From DATBSK01 sp964532485 (lineage in GTDB: Bacteria > Actinomycetota > Acidimicrobiia > IMCC26256 > PALSA-555), in NCBI GenBank assembly GCA_964532485.1, contig CAZHKE010000003.1:1-64000 (forward strand): a stretch of DNA of 64,000 bases, read 5' to 3'. Positions 40,702 through 49,929 of this stretch are shown here, in pieces. The notes beneath the pieces were generated by a model. That model saw only the letters and a list, made by a program, of their open reading frames with translations, was not told the origin of the DNA and did not search any database. Numbering within the stretch: position 1 is the first letter of the stretch; each line of letters opens with the position of its first letter. Both the position numbers and the translations under genes were made by a program.

Positions 40702-42252
40702 TCAGAGCGAACGACCGTGCTCCGACCAGAACTCGTCGCGCAGCACACGCTTGAGCAGCTTGCCGGAGTCGGTGCGGGGCAAGGCGTCGCGCAGCTCGTA
40801 CGCGCGCGGACGCTTGTAGCGAGCGAGTCGCTCCTCGACGAAGCCGGCGAGCTCGTCGATGTCGATGGTCTCGTCGGCCTTGGCCTGCACGATCGCGTAG
40901 ACCGACTCGCCCCACTCGTCATCGGGGATTCCGAACACCGCCGCGTCGAGGACCTGGGGGTGCGCGTACAGGACCGCTTCGATCTCGGCCGGGTAGATGT
41001 TGACGCCGCCCGAGATGATCATGTCCTTCTTGCGGTCGCGGATCGAGAGGTAGCCCTCCGCGTCCTTGGACGCGACGTCGCCGACCGACTTCCACTCTCC
41101 ACCGTCGAGCTCGTCGAGCTGCTCGGACGTCCGGTGGTACCCGTCCATCGCCAGTGTGGTGCAGATGAACAGCTCACCCGGCTCATCGGTCGCGGCCTCG
41201 GTGCCGTCGTCACGGACGATGCGCACCTGGATCGGGCCGTAGGTCTTCCCACAGGAACCGGGCTTGCGGAGCTGATCTTCGGGCTTGAGCACGGTCACGA
41301 TCCCGAGCTCCGTCGAGCCGTAGACCTCGTAGAGGAACCAGTCGCCGAGCTTCTCGACGATCTCCTGCTTGAGCGCGTACGGAACCGGTGCGGCGTTCGC
41401 GACAAGGCACCGCATCGTCGCGAGGTCGGCCCGGGCGAGCTCGCCCGGCGGGAGGCTCACGATCCGCTTCAGCTGGGTCGGAGCCGAGAACGTGTTGGTG
41501 ACTCGATGCTCCGCGACGAGGCGCAACCACGCCGCGGCGTCGAACTTGCGCAGCACGACGACCGGGCTCGCCATCGTGTGGCTGAGCGACGCGAACGCGA
41601 GCGGCCCGGAGTGGTACAGCGGCCCGGTGGTGAGGTGCACCTCGTCGCCGAGCTGGAGGCCCAGCTCGCCCAGGAGCGCGAACACGACGGAGGGGTCGGT
41701 CGTCGTTCGCAGGGCGCCCTTGGGTCGACCCGTGGTCCCCGACGTGTAGATCATCGAGGCGCCCGCGGTGGTGTCGGGAGCAGCCGGGGGTTCTCCCTCG
41801 GGCTGGCCGGCGACCACGTCGTCCCAGCCGTGGATGCCGTCGGGCAGGGCGCCGCCGAACCCCACGATCGCGCGCACCTTCGGCAGCCGGTCGCGCACCT
41901 CCGCGAGCACCGGCGCCTGCTCGGCGTCGACGACGACCACGGTGGCATCGGAGTTGTCGATGACGTACGCCATCTCCTCGCCGTTGAAGCGGTATGACAA
42001 GGGGACCGCGGTCAGCCCCGCCTTGCGCGCCGCGTGGATCGTGACCAGCACCTCGAGCGAGTTCGGCCCGCACCAGACCAACCGATCACCACGCTGGGCA
42101 CCGAGCGCACCGAGGCCGTGCGCAAGCCGGTTGACCATCACGTTCATCTCGCCGAACGTCGTCGCCGAGGGTGTGGCACCGGCCGTGGCGTCGACGAGCA
42201 CGGCCGGAGCGTCCGCGTTCGTCGCGGCGTGGGAGGCGAGGAGGTCGGCCAC
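40702..42252 (-). CDS. AMP-forming acyl-CoA synthetase / ligase
   Basis: The 516-residue protein is an ANL-superfamily enzyme that activates a carboxylic acid through an acyl-AMP. The P-loop is MIYTSGTTGRPKG, the A5 motif YEVYGSTELG, the hinge IRDRKKDMIISGG, and the catalytic Lys sits in PRTDSGKLLKR near the C-terminus. A fatty or aromatic acid is plausible. The start is not certain: GTG 42252 is the first reasonable codon; an upstream extension would run into the divergent promoter region 42253-42330. Confidence 0.88.
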   Translation of the reverse strand: MADLLASHAATNADAPAVLVDATAGATPSATTFGEMNVMVNRLAHGLGALGAQRGDRLVWCGPNSLEVLVTIHAARKAGLTAVPLSYRFNGEEMAYVIDNSDATVVVVDAEQAPVLAEVRDRLPKVRAIVGFGGALPDGIHGWDDVVAGQPEGEPPAAPDTTAGASMIYTSGTTGRPKGALRTTTDPSVVFALLGELGLQLGDEVHLTTGPLYHSGPLAFASLSHTMASPVVVLRKFDAAAWLRLVAEHRVTNTFSAPTQLKRIVSLPPGELARADLATMRCLVANAAPVPYALKQEIVEKLGDWFLYEVYGSTELGIVTVLKPEDQLRKPGSCGKTYGPIQVRIVRDDGTEAATDEPGELFICTTLAMDGYHRTSEQLDELDGGEWKSVGDVASKDAEGYLSIRDRKKDMIISGGVNIYPAEIEAVLYAHPQVLDAAVFGIPDDEWGESVYAIVQAKADETIDIDELAGFVEERLARYKRPRAYELRDALPRTDSGKLLKRVLRDEFWSEHGRSL

Positions 42253-42330
42253 TTCGGCTACGTCGGCATCGGTTCGAGTGTGCGCGCTGACACCACCGGC
42301 GGCGGCACGAGCGGCACCTAGCCTACCGCC

Positions 42331-43728
42331 GTGCCCCGTCCGGTCCCCTTGCGCGGCGTGATCGAGGGCTTCTACGGCCCGCCGTGGACGCTGGAGGCCC
42401 GCATGCACGCGATCGGCTTCCTCGCCGACCGCGGCATGAACGCCTATGTCTACGCCCCGAAGGGAGATCCGAAGCACCGCGACCGGTGGCGGGACCCGTA
42501 TGACGACGCCGAGCTGGGCGACTTCGCGCGGCTCTCGGCTCGATGCGAGGACGCGGGCGCGCGATTCGGGTTCGCGATCTCACCCGGCCTCGACATCGAT
42601 GCGGCGAGCGCCGAGGACCGCGCCGCGCTGCTGGCGAAGATCGAGCCCATGCTCGACGCCGGCATCGGCTGGATCGTCCTGGCCGTCGACGACATCCCCA
42701 ACCGCGAGGGCCTCGCAGACGAGCACGTCGCGTTGACGAGCTGGCTCGTCGGGGAGGTCGCGCCGAGACACGTCGGGATCCATTGGTCGCTCGTCCCGAC
42801 GGAGTACGTCGGCACCCGACCTTCGCCGTACCTCTCCACGCTCGCGGACGGGCTCCCGCCCGACGTCGACCTGTTCTGGACCGGTCCGACGGTGTGCTCC
42901 CCCACGATCACCGCCGATGACGCGCGCGCGTGGCGCGCTGCCACCGGCAACCGCCCCCTGCTGCTGTGGGACAACTACCCGGTGAACGACGCGTTCATGG
43001 AACGTGAGCTGCACCTCGGTCCGTACCGCGGCCGCGAGGCGGCACTGACCGATGTCGTCGACGGGGTCCTGTGCAACCCGATGATCCAGGCCCGCGCGTC
43101 GCTCGTCGCGCTGGCGACGGCTGCCGACTACCTGCGGAGCCCGGCCGAGTACCGCGAGACCGATGCGTGGGAGCGCGCGATCGACGACGTCGGCGGCAGC
43201 CATGCCGCTCAGCTCCGTGCCTTGGCGCGCGCGTGCTGCGACGGCCCGCTCGCCGAGCCACACGAGCTTCCGGCGCGCGCTCTCTTCGAACAGCTCGCGC
43301 GCACACCCGCCGATCCAGACGCGATCGGAGCGCTGCGCACCGAGCTGTACGAGCTGCGTGCCGCGGCCGACGGCTGGGACGACGACCCGCTCGGAACGGA
43401 GCTCGCATCGTGGCGCGAGCAGGCCCGGCGCGAGGCCGACGCCGGCATCGCGGCACTCCGGCTCCTCGAGCTGCTCGCGGCCGAGGGAGGACCCGACGCA
43501 GAGCGCCTCATGATCCACTCGTTCCTGGTGCTCTTCGCATGGAGCGCAGCCCGCGATGCGCTACCGCGGGTGGTGCTCGGTCCCCGCTTCGTCATGCACC
43601 CGGCCGTCGTGCAGCTCCCCGACGGCGAGCCCGCGCTCGACATCGGGCTCGCCGTCCGCGAAGACCAGTCCGTGATCGACCGACTCGCCCGACTCGCGCT
43701 CGGCGCCTACCGCGCCGCCATCTCGTGA
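42331..43728 (+). CDS. GH84-like beta-N-acetylglucosaminidase
   Basis: The 465-residue protein starts RGVIEGFYGPPWT, the signature of GH84 enzymes (O-GlcNAcase and NagI type). The catalytic pair is Asp120-Asp121 in VLAVDDIPN. Further GH84 pieces are FWTGPTVCS, LLLWDNYPVND and GVLCNPM. No signal peptide or anchor is visible, so it acts in the cytoplasm. It should release GlcNAc from a glycoside or from modified protein by substrate-assisted hydrolysis. It starts an overlapping block with a glycosyltransferase and NagA. Confidence 0.85.
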   Translation: MPRPVPLRGVIEGFYGPPWTLEARMHAIGFLADRGMNAYVYAPKGDPKHRDRWRDPYDDAELGDFARLSARCEDAGARFGFAISPGLDIDAASAEDRAALLAKIEPMLDAGIGWIVLAVDDIPNREGLADEHVALTSWLVGEVAPRHVGIHWSLVPTEYVGTRPSPYLSTLADGLPPDVDLFWTGPTVCSPTITADDARAWRAATGNRPLLLWDNYPVNDAFMERELHLGPYRGREAALTDVVDGVLCNPMIQARASLVALATAADYLRSPAEYRETDAWERAIDDVGGSHAAQLRALARACCDGPLAEPHELPARALFEQLARTPADPDAIGALRTELYELRAAADGWDDDPLGTELASWREQARREADAGIAALRLLELLAAEGGPDAERLMIHSFLVLFAWSAARDALPRVVLGPRFVMHPAVVQLPDGEPALDIGLAVREDQSVIDRLARLALGAYRAAIS

Positions 43729-44438
43729 TCTCCGTGGTCATGCCCGCCCACAACGAGGCCGAGCTTCTCGCCGACTCGGTCACGGCCGTCGTCCACGGCC
43801 TCCGCAGCGAGGGCGCACCATTCGAGGTGCTCGTCGTCGAGAACGGTTCGGGCGACAGCACGCACGCGATCGCCCGAGAGCTCGAGTCGCAGATCGGTGA
43901 GCTGCGGGTCGACACGCTCGCGAAGGCCGACTACGGCGCCGCGCTCCGCCGAGGGCTGCTGAGCGTGCGGGGCGACGCGGTCGTGAACTTCGACGTCGAC
44001 TACTACGACCTCGACTTCCTCACCGCCGCGGTCGCGCTGGTCCGGTCGGAGCTGGATCCACCCGCGATCGTCGTCGGGTCGAAGCGCGCGCCGGGGGCGC
44101 ACGACCATCGCTCCTGGCCGCGCCGCTTCGTCACGTGGGCGTTCACGAGCCTCCTGCGGGTGCTCTTCGGGCTCGGCGTGTCCGACACACACGGCATGAA
44201 GGCCATGCGGCGGGATGCGGTCGTCCCCCTCGCCGGCGAGTGTCGCTTCGATGCGGACCTGTTCGACACCGAGCTCGTGATCCGCGCCGAGCGCGCCGGG
44301 CTGGTCGTCACCGAGATCCCGGTCACCGTCTCGGAGCGCCGCCCCTCGCGCACGTCGATCGTGGGGCGGGCCACGCGGTCGCTCTGGGGCCTGGCCCGTC
44401 TCCGCGCCGTCCTCTGGCGCGAGCGCCGGACGCGATGA
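43725..44438 (+). CDS. Family 2 glycosyltransferase, soluble
   Basis: The 237-residue protein has a GT-A fold: VISVVMPAHNEAELL at the start, VVENGSGDST near 44, and VNFDVDYYDLDF near 90 as the DxD region. There is no QxxRW motif and no long membrane tail, so it is a dolichol-phosphate-mannose-synthase-like or single-addition enzyme. The short hydrophobic VTWAFTSLLRVLFGLG near 140 may touch the membrane. GTG 43725 overlaps the GH84 stop and its own end overlaps nagA (ATGA). Confidence 0.83.
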   Translation: MISVVMPAHNEAELLADSVTAVVHGLRSEGAPFEVLVVENGSGDSTHAIARELESQIGELRVDTLAKADYGAALRRGLLSVRGDAVVNFDVDYYDLDFLTAAVALVRSELDPPAIVVGSKRAPGAHDHRSWPRRFVTWAFTSLLRVLFGLGVSDTHGMKAMRRDAVVPLAGECRFDADLFDTELVIRAERAGLVVTEIPVTVSERRPSRTSIVGRATRSLWGLARLRAVLWRERRTR

Positions 44439-45538
44439 CGACCGTCCTCGCCTCGTCTGCGGTGTGCCTCCCCGACGGCCCTCGTGCGGGATGGCTCGCC
44501 ACCGAGGAGGGGTTGATCGTCGAGCACGGCACCGGATCGCCTCCCAGGGGCGCGATCGACCTGGGTGGCCGGGTGGTCGCGCCCGGCTTCATCGACCTCC
44601 AGTGCAACGGGCTCGGGAGCGTCGACTTCGCGACGGCGGTGCCCGCGGAGTGGCGTGGCGCGCGCATTGCACTCGCCCGGCACGGCGTCACCTCGTACTG
44701 CCCGACGTTCGTCAGTGCACCGCTCGACGCGTACCCCGGGATGCTCGAGACCGTGGCTCAGGCGCGAGCCGGGAGCGGCCCCGACGAGTCGTCGGTGCTC
44801 GGCGTCCACCTCGAAGGGCCGTTTCTCGGTCGCGCACCGCGTGCGCACGATCCCGCACTCGTGCGAGTCACCGACCTCGACTGGCTCCGCGACCTCCTGG
44901 CGCAACGCCCGCGGCTGGTGCGCCTCGTGACGCTCGCGCCCGAGGCCGATCCCGGCCTCGCCGCCACGCGATGGCTCGCGTCCTCGGGCGTCGTGGTCGC
45001 GCTCGGCCACACGACGGCCTCCTACGACGACGCGCTCGCCGCGGCCGACGCGGGCGCCACCGCCGTCACTCATCTCTTCAACGGGATGGCACCCTGGCAC
45101 CATCGCGATCCCGGCGTCGCCGGCGCGGCGCTCGTGGACGACCGGCTCACTCCGACGCTGATCGCCGATCTCGTGCACGTGCACGCGGCCGGGCTGCGCA
45201 TCGCGTTCGCGAGCTCGCGAGTCGCGATCGTGAGTGACGCGGTGGCCGTCGTCGACCAGCGGGTCGCACGCGAGGGAGCCGCACGCCTGCCCGATGGCAC
45301 GCTCGCGGGTTCGACGACGCTCCTCGACGGCGCGCTCGCCAACCTGGTTGCCGCCGGCATCCCGTGGCCACGAGCGATCGAGGCGATGACCACCGTCCCC
45401 GCTCAGCTGCTCGGGTGCACCGACCGCGGTCTCCTGGACGACGGTCGCCGCGCCGATGTCGTCGTCGTCGACCCCGACACGTTCGCGGTCGAGCGCATCT
45501 GGATCCGTGGAGATGAGGTGGGGTGGGCCCACCGCTAG
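44435..45538 (+). CDS. nagA: N-acetylglucosamine-6-phosphate deacetylase
   Basis: NagA makes glucosamine-6-phosphate from GlcNAc-6-phosphate. The 367-residue amidohydrolase has VVAPGFIDLQCNG near 48, the metal-binding HLEGPF near 127, GHTTASYDDA near 190 and HLFNGMAPWHHR near 211; VSDAV in the last third holds the catalytic Asp. It is coupled to the GT2 gene upstream. No GlcNAc kinase or NagB is in this window, so the source of the phosphorylated sugar is open. Confidence 0.9.
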   Translation: MTTVLASSAVCLPDGPRAGWLATEEGLIVEHGTGSPPRGAIDLGGRVVAPGFIDLQCNGLGSVDFATAVPAEWRGARIALARHGVTSYCPTFVSAPLDAYPGMLETVAQARAGSGPDESSVLGVHLEGPFLGRAPRAHDPALVRVTDLDWLRDLLAQRPRLVRLVTLAPEADPGLAATRWLASSGVVVALGHTTASYDDALAAADAGATAVTHLFNGMAPWHHRDPGVAGAALVDDRLTPTLIADLVHVHAAGLRIAFASSRVAIVSDAVAVVDQRVAREGAARLPDGTLAGSTTLLDGALANLVAAGIPWPRAIEAMTTVPAQLLGCTDRGLLDDGRRADVVVVDPDTFAVERIWIRGDEVGWAHR

Positions 45539-45548
45539 CGTGGGCACG

Positions 45549-46688
45549 GTGACCCGGTTCGCATCGGCGCTCTCACGTCACCCGGTCGCCTCGCACGCGG
45601 TCGGAGAGTGTGCGGGCGCGGTGCTCGAGGCGCTCGATGCCGAGGACCCCGATCTCCTCGTCTGCTTCGCGTCACCCCACTTCGTGGGTGCCTTCGACGA
45701 CATGACGAATGCGGTGCGCGACCTTCTCGATCCGTCGGTGATGCTCGGGATGACCGCGGTGTCCGTCATCGGCGACAGTCACGAGGTCGAGGGCGAGCCG
45801 GCGTTCTCCCTGCTGGCGGCTCGCCTCCCCGACGCGCAGCTGACGCCGCTCGCGCTGCGCGTCGAGCAGGCGCCCGACGACGAGGCCGTCGTCGGCTGGC
45901 CCGAGCCCGTCGGGGCCCCCGGAGCGCTCGTGCTGCTCACGGATCCGTTCTCGTTCCCGCTCGACGGTTTCCTTCGCCGGCTCGGGGAGGACCTGCCCGA
46001 CCTCGCGGTCATCGGCGGCGTCGCGTCGGCCGCGTCGCATCCCAGCGGAAACCGGCTCGTCGTCGACGACCGGGTCGTCGACCATGGCGCGGTCGGCGTT
46101 CTCGTCGACGGCGTCGAGGTCCGCACCGTCGTGTCGCAGGGCTGCCGGCCGATCGGCCGCCCGTACACGGTCACGAGCGCGAACCGGAGCTTCGTCGAGG
46201 AGATGGGCGGCGAGCCCTCCCTCGAACGGCTGCGCGAGCTCGCCGACGCCGCGACCGAAGAGGAGCGGCTGCTGCTCCAACAAGGCCTCCACCTCGGGAT
46301 CGTCGTCGACGAGCACCTCACCGACTTCGGGCGCGGCGACTTCCTCGTGCGCAACGTGCTCGGCGCAGACCGCGAGACGGGTGCGATCGCGGTGGGCGAC
46401 CGCGTCGAGATCGGGACGACGGTGCAGTTCCACGTGCGCGATGCGGCCGCGGCCGACGAGGACCTCCGCGAGCTGCTGGCGGGTGCGACGGCGGAAGCCG
46501 CGCTCGTCTTCACCTGCAACGGTCGCGGTCGGCGCCTGTTCGGCACCGCCGACCACGACGCCGCACTCGTCGCCGAGATGCTCGGTCGCGTCCCGGCTGC
46601 GGGGGCCTTCTGCGCCGGCGAGATCGGTCCCGTCGGCGGCCGCAGCTTCCTCCACGGCTTCACCGCCAGCATCGCCCTCTTCGACTGA
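45549..46688 (+). CDS. FIST domain protein (FIST_N and FIST_C)
   Basis: The 379-residue protein fits the FIST family, a sensory domain thought to bind small ligands such as amino acids. The N-terminal part has DLLVCFASPHFVG and VIGGVASAA; the C-terminal part has RPIGRPYTVT, FLVRNVLGAD and LVFTCNGRGRRLFG, then GAFCAGEIGPVGG near the end. No output domain is fused, so it may be a stand-alone sensor. GTG 45549 or 45540 are both possible starts, about ten bases after nagA. Confidence 0.82.
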   Translation: MTRFASALSRHPVASHAVGECAGAVLEALDAEDPDLLVCFASPHFVGAFDDMTNAVRDLLDPSVMLGMTAVSVIGDSHEVEGEPAFSLLAARLPDAQLTPLALRVEQAPDDEAVVGWPEPVGAPGALVLLTDPFSFPLDGFLRRLGEDLPDLAVIGGVASAASHPSGNRLVVDDRVVDHGAVGVLVDGVEVRTVVSQGCRPIGRPYTVTSANRSFVEEMGGEPSLERLRELADAATEEERLLLQQGLHLGIVVDEHLTDFGRGDFLVRNVLGADRETGAIAVGDRVEIGTTVQFHVRDAAAADEDLRELLAGATAEAALVFTCNGRGRRLFGTADHDAALVAEMLGRVPAAGAFCAGEIGPVGGRSFLHGFTASIALFD

Positions 46689-46830
46689 GATCTCGGGGGG
46701 CCTCCGAGGTCGGTCGCCGTCGCCACCCCGAATGCGGGGACACCGGGAGAGCCTCCCGCGGATTTCGCCCGCCGCTCACCCCCGATGCGCCATAGTGGGC
46801 GCGGGATCACAGCCAGAGAGGTGAGCACGC

Positions 46831-48813
46831 ATGCCGACGACCGACCTCGAGCAGCGCGGGATCAACGTGATCCGTGGCCTGGCCATGGACGCGGTCCAGA
46901 AGGCGAGCTCGGGCCACCCCGGCACCCCGATGGCGCTCGCGCCGCTCGCGCACGTCCTCTTCACCCGCATCATGCACTACGACGCGACGCACCCCGACTG
47001 GCCCGACCGCGACCGGTTCGTCCTCTCCAACGGTCACGCGTCGATGCTCCTCTACTCGATGCTCTACCTCACCGGGTTCGGGCTCGGCCTCGACGACCTC
47101 CGGGAGTTCCGCCAGTGGGGCTCGGCCACGCCCGGACACCCGGAGTATCGGCACACCGCGGGCGTCGAGGTCACGACCGGGCCCCTGGGCCAGGGCTTCG
47201 CGAACGGAATCGGCATCGGGCTCGCCGAGGCCAACCTGCGCGCGCGCTTCGGGCAAGAGGTCTGCGATCACCACACGTTCGTGATCGCGGGCGACGGGTG
47301 CCTCGAGGAGGGCATCAGCCACGAGGCCGCGTCGCTCGCCGGGCACCTCGGGATGAACCGGCTCGTCTACGTCTACGACGACAACCACATCACGATCGAC
47401 GGCCCGACCGAGCTGTCGTACAGCGATGACGCCGCGAAGCGCTTCGAGGGCTACGGCTGGAACATCGTCCACCTCGGTGAGGTCGCCAACGACCTCGACG
47501 CGATCGAGGCGGGGATCCGCGAGGCGATGGCCGAAGACGCCCGTCCGAGCCTCGTCATCCTGCGCAGCCACATCGGGTGGCCGTCACCGAAGTACACCGA
47601 CACGGCGCACGCGCACGGCAGCCCCCTCGGCGACGACGAGGTGCGCGCGGTGAAGGAGATCCTCGACCTCGATCCCGACCAGCAGTTCCAGGCGCCGGAC
47701 GATGTCGTCGAGTACTACCGGGAAGCGGGCACGCGCGGGGCGTCCGTACGCACCGAGTGGGAGCAGCGGTACCAGGGCTTCCGCACGGGAGAGCCGGAGA
47801 TGGCCGAGGCGTTCGACGCCTGCCTCGAGCAGCGCGGCCTGCCCGGCTGGGAAGCCAAGCTGCCGACGTGGTCGCCCGGTGGTGACGACGTCGCCACGCG
47901 AGCCGCCTGCTCGAAGGTCCTCGAGGCGATCCTCGACGTGGTCCCCGGGATCGTGTCCGGCGGGGCCGATCTCACCGGAAACACCGGGACCGCGCTCGAA
48001 GGCGCGCCCGTCATCGCGACGCATGAGCTCGGCGGCCGGCAGGCCCACTGGGGCGTGCGCGAGCACGGCATGGGCGGCGTCATGAACGGCATGGCGGTGA
48101 GCCACACGCTCCCGGTCGGTGGCACGTTCTTCACGTTCTCCGACTACATGCGTGGTTCCGTCCGGCTCGCCGCGATGTCGAGCTACAAGACCGCGTTCGT
48201 CTGGTCGCACGACTCCGTCGGCGTCGGTGAGGACGGTCCGACGCACCAGCCCATCGAGCATCTCGCCGCACTTCGCGCGATGCCGGGCCTGCGGCTGATC
48301 CGCGCGGCTGACGCGAACGAGGTTGCCCAGACCTGGCGCATCCACATCGACGGCACCGGACCAACCGCGATCATCCTCACCCGTCAGAAGATCCCTGTCC
48401 TCGAGGGCACCGCCGAGCGCGCGCCCGACGGCGTGCCGCGTGGCGCGTACACCCTCGTCGACGAGTCGGGCGACCTGGGGCTCGTGCTCATCGGCACCGG
48501 GTCCGAGGTGCAGCACTGCGTGGCGGCCCGGGAGGTGCTGCAACAGGACGGCATCGGGGTGCGCGTGGTGTCGATGCCGTCGTGGGACCTCTTCGCGGCA
48601 CAGGATGCGAAGTACCGCGACGCGGTGCTGCCGCCCGGCGTCCCGCGGGTCTCCGTGGAGGCCGGCACGTCGTTCGGGTGGGACCGCTACGCAGACGCGA
48701 TGGTGTCGATCGACCGCTTCGGGGCCTCAGCACCGGGCCCGACCGTCATGACCGAGCTCGGCATCACCCCCGAGCATGTCGTCGAGTGCGCACGAGCGCT
48801 GCTCGACAAGTAG
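46831..48813 (+). CDS. tkt: Transketolase
   Basis: Transketolase moves two-carbon units in the pentose phosphate pathway with thiamine diphosphate. The 660 residues are the usual length. Motifs: SSGHPGTPMALAPLAH near 28-43, the ThDP site GDGCLEEGISHEA near 155-167, and VWSHDSVGVGEDGPTHQP near 460. The gene has a good ribosome binding site (GAGAGGTGA) before ATG 46831. The 142-bp leader (46689-46830) carries a CATAGT -10-like box at 46791-46796 but no clear -35. Confidence 0.96.
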   Translation: MPTTDLEQRGINVIRGLAMDAVQKASSGHPGTPMALAPLAHVLFTRIMHYDATHPDWPDRDRFVLSNGHASMLLYSMLYLTGFGLGLDDLREFRQWGSATPGHPEYRHTAGVEVTTGPLGQGFANGIGIGLAEANLRARFGQEVCDHHTFVIAGDGCLEEGISHEAASLAGHLGMNRLVYVYDDNHITIDGPTELSYSDDAAKRFEGYGWNIVHLGEVANDLDAIEAGIREAMAEDARPSLVILRSHIGWPSPKYTDTAHAHGSPLGDDEVRAVKEILDLDPDQQFQAPDDVVEYYREAGTRGASVRTEWEQRYQGFRTGEPEMAEAFDACLEQRGLPGWEAKLPTWSPGGDDVATRAACSKVLEAILDVVPGIVSGGADLTGNTGTALEGAPVIATHELGGRQAHWGVREHGMGGVMNGMAVSHTLPVGGTFFTFSDYMRGSVRLAAMSSYKTAFVWSHDSVGVGEDGPTHQPIEHLAALRAMPGLRLIRAADANEVAQTWRIHIDGTGPTAIILTRQKIPVLEGTAERAPDGVPRGAYTLVDESGDLGLVLIGTGSEVQHCVAAREVLQQDGIGVRVVSMPSWDLFAAQDAKYRDAVLPPGVPRVSVEAGTSFGWDRYADAMVSIDRFGASAPGPTVMTELGITPEHVVECARALLDK

Positions 48814-48824
48814 GGAGCACACCC

Positions 48825-49919
48825 ATGGCCTCGGCGATCGCGCGACTCAACGACTTCGGGCAGAGCCCCTGGTACGACAACCTCGCCCGCTCCCTCCTCC
48901 AGGACGGCGGGCTCAAGCGGCTGATCGACGACGACGGCATCAAGGGCGTCACGTCGAACCCCACCATCTTCGACAAGGCGATGGCTGCCGGCGAGGGCTA
49001 CGACGAGCAGCTCAAGCAGTGCGCGGGCGAGGGGCTCTCCATCGAGGACTCGTACTGGCGACTCGTGATCGACGACGTCGGGCACGCCGCCGACCTGCTG
49101 CGCCCCGTGTACGACGCCACCGGGGCGGCTGATGGCTTCGTGTCGGTGGAGGTCTCCCCCGAGCTCGCCCACGACACCAAGGCGACGATCGCGCAGGCCA
49201 AGGAGCTCTTCGGGCGCCTCGGGCGACCGAACGTCATGATCAAGATCCCGGCGACGCTCGAAGGGCTCCCGGCGATCGAGGCCAACATCGGAGCAGGCAT
49301 CAACACGAACGTGACCTTGATCTTCTCGCTCGACCGGCACGCGGCCGTCGTCGACGCGTACCTCAAGGGCCTCGAGACGTTCGTCGAATCGGGCGGCGAC
49401 CCGGCGACGGTGTCGTCGGTCGCCTCGTTCTTCGTCAGCCGCGTCGACACCGAGACCGACCGGCGCCTCCCCGACGACAGCCCGCTGCGAGGGAAGGCCG
49501 CGGTGGCCAACGCGAAGCTCGCGTACCGACTCTTCCAGGACCGCTTCGCCGGCGACCGCTGGGACGCGCTGGCGAAGAAGGGCGCTCGCCTGCAACGACC
49601 GCTCTGGGCGTCGACGTCGACCAAGAACCCGGCCTACTCGCGGACGCTCTACGTCGACGACCTGATCGGGAAGCACACGGTGAACACGCTCGCACCCGCG
49701 TCGATCGACGCGCTGCACAAGGGTGATGCGAACCTCGACGCCGACACGGTCACGAAGGACGTCGACGCGGCCGACCAGGTGATGGCCGACCTCGCGGCGG
49801 CCGGCGTCGACTTCGACGACGTGACGGCGACGCTCGAGCGTGAGGGAGTCGAGTCGTTCGCCGGCAGCTTCAACGATGCCCTCGCGACACTCGAGAAGCG
49901 GCGCGCCGAGGTGACCTGA
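48825..49919 (+). CDS. tal: Transaldolase
   Basis: Transaldolase moves three-carbon units between sugar phosphates. The 364-residue protein begins ARLNDFGQSPWYDNLARSLL and has GVTSNPTIFDKAM near 45, the Schiff-base lysine in VMIKIPATLEG near 141, and the NVTLIFSLDRH loop near 165. Length and sequence fit the long actinobacterial type (Tal-PGI-free form). It follows tkt with 11 bp between, so the two form one unit. Confidence 0.95.
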   Translation: MASAIARLNDFGQSPWYDNLARSLLQDGGLKRLIDDDGIKGVTSNPTIFDKAMAAGEGYDEQLKQCAGEGLSIEDSYWRLVIDDVGHAADLLRPVYDATGAADGFVSVEVSPELAHDTKATIAQAKELFGRLGRPNVMIKIPATLEGLPAIEANIGAGINTNVTLIFSLDRHAAVVDAYLKGLETFVESGGDPATVSSVASFFVSRVDTETDRRLPDDSPLRGKAAVANAKLAYRLFQDRFAGDRWDALAKKGARLQRPLWASTSTKNPAYSRTLYVDDLIGKHTVNTLAPASIDALHKGDANLDADTVTKDVDAADQVMADLAAAGVDFDDVTATLEREGVESFAGSFNDALATLEKRRAEVT

Positions 49920-49929
49920 GCCCGTCGCG

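Noticed and set aside
43071..44438. 455-residue open frame that would fuse GH84 and GT2 regions
   Set aside because: Its first part is out of frame with GH84 and Arg-rich; the GT2 starts cleanly at GTG 43725.
46689..46830. Intrinsic terminator CTCGG/CCGAG after the FIST gene
   Set aside because: The stem is only five pairs and no T-run follows, so I did not list it as a terminator.
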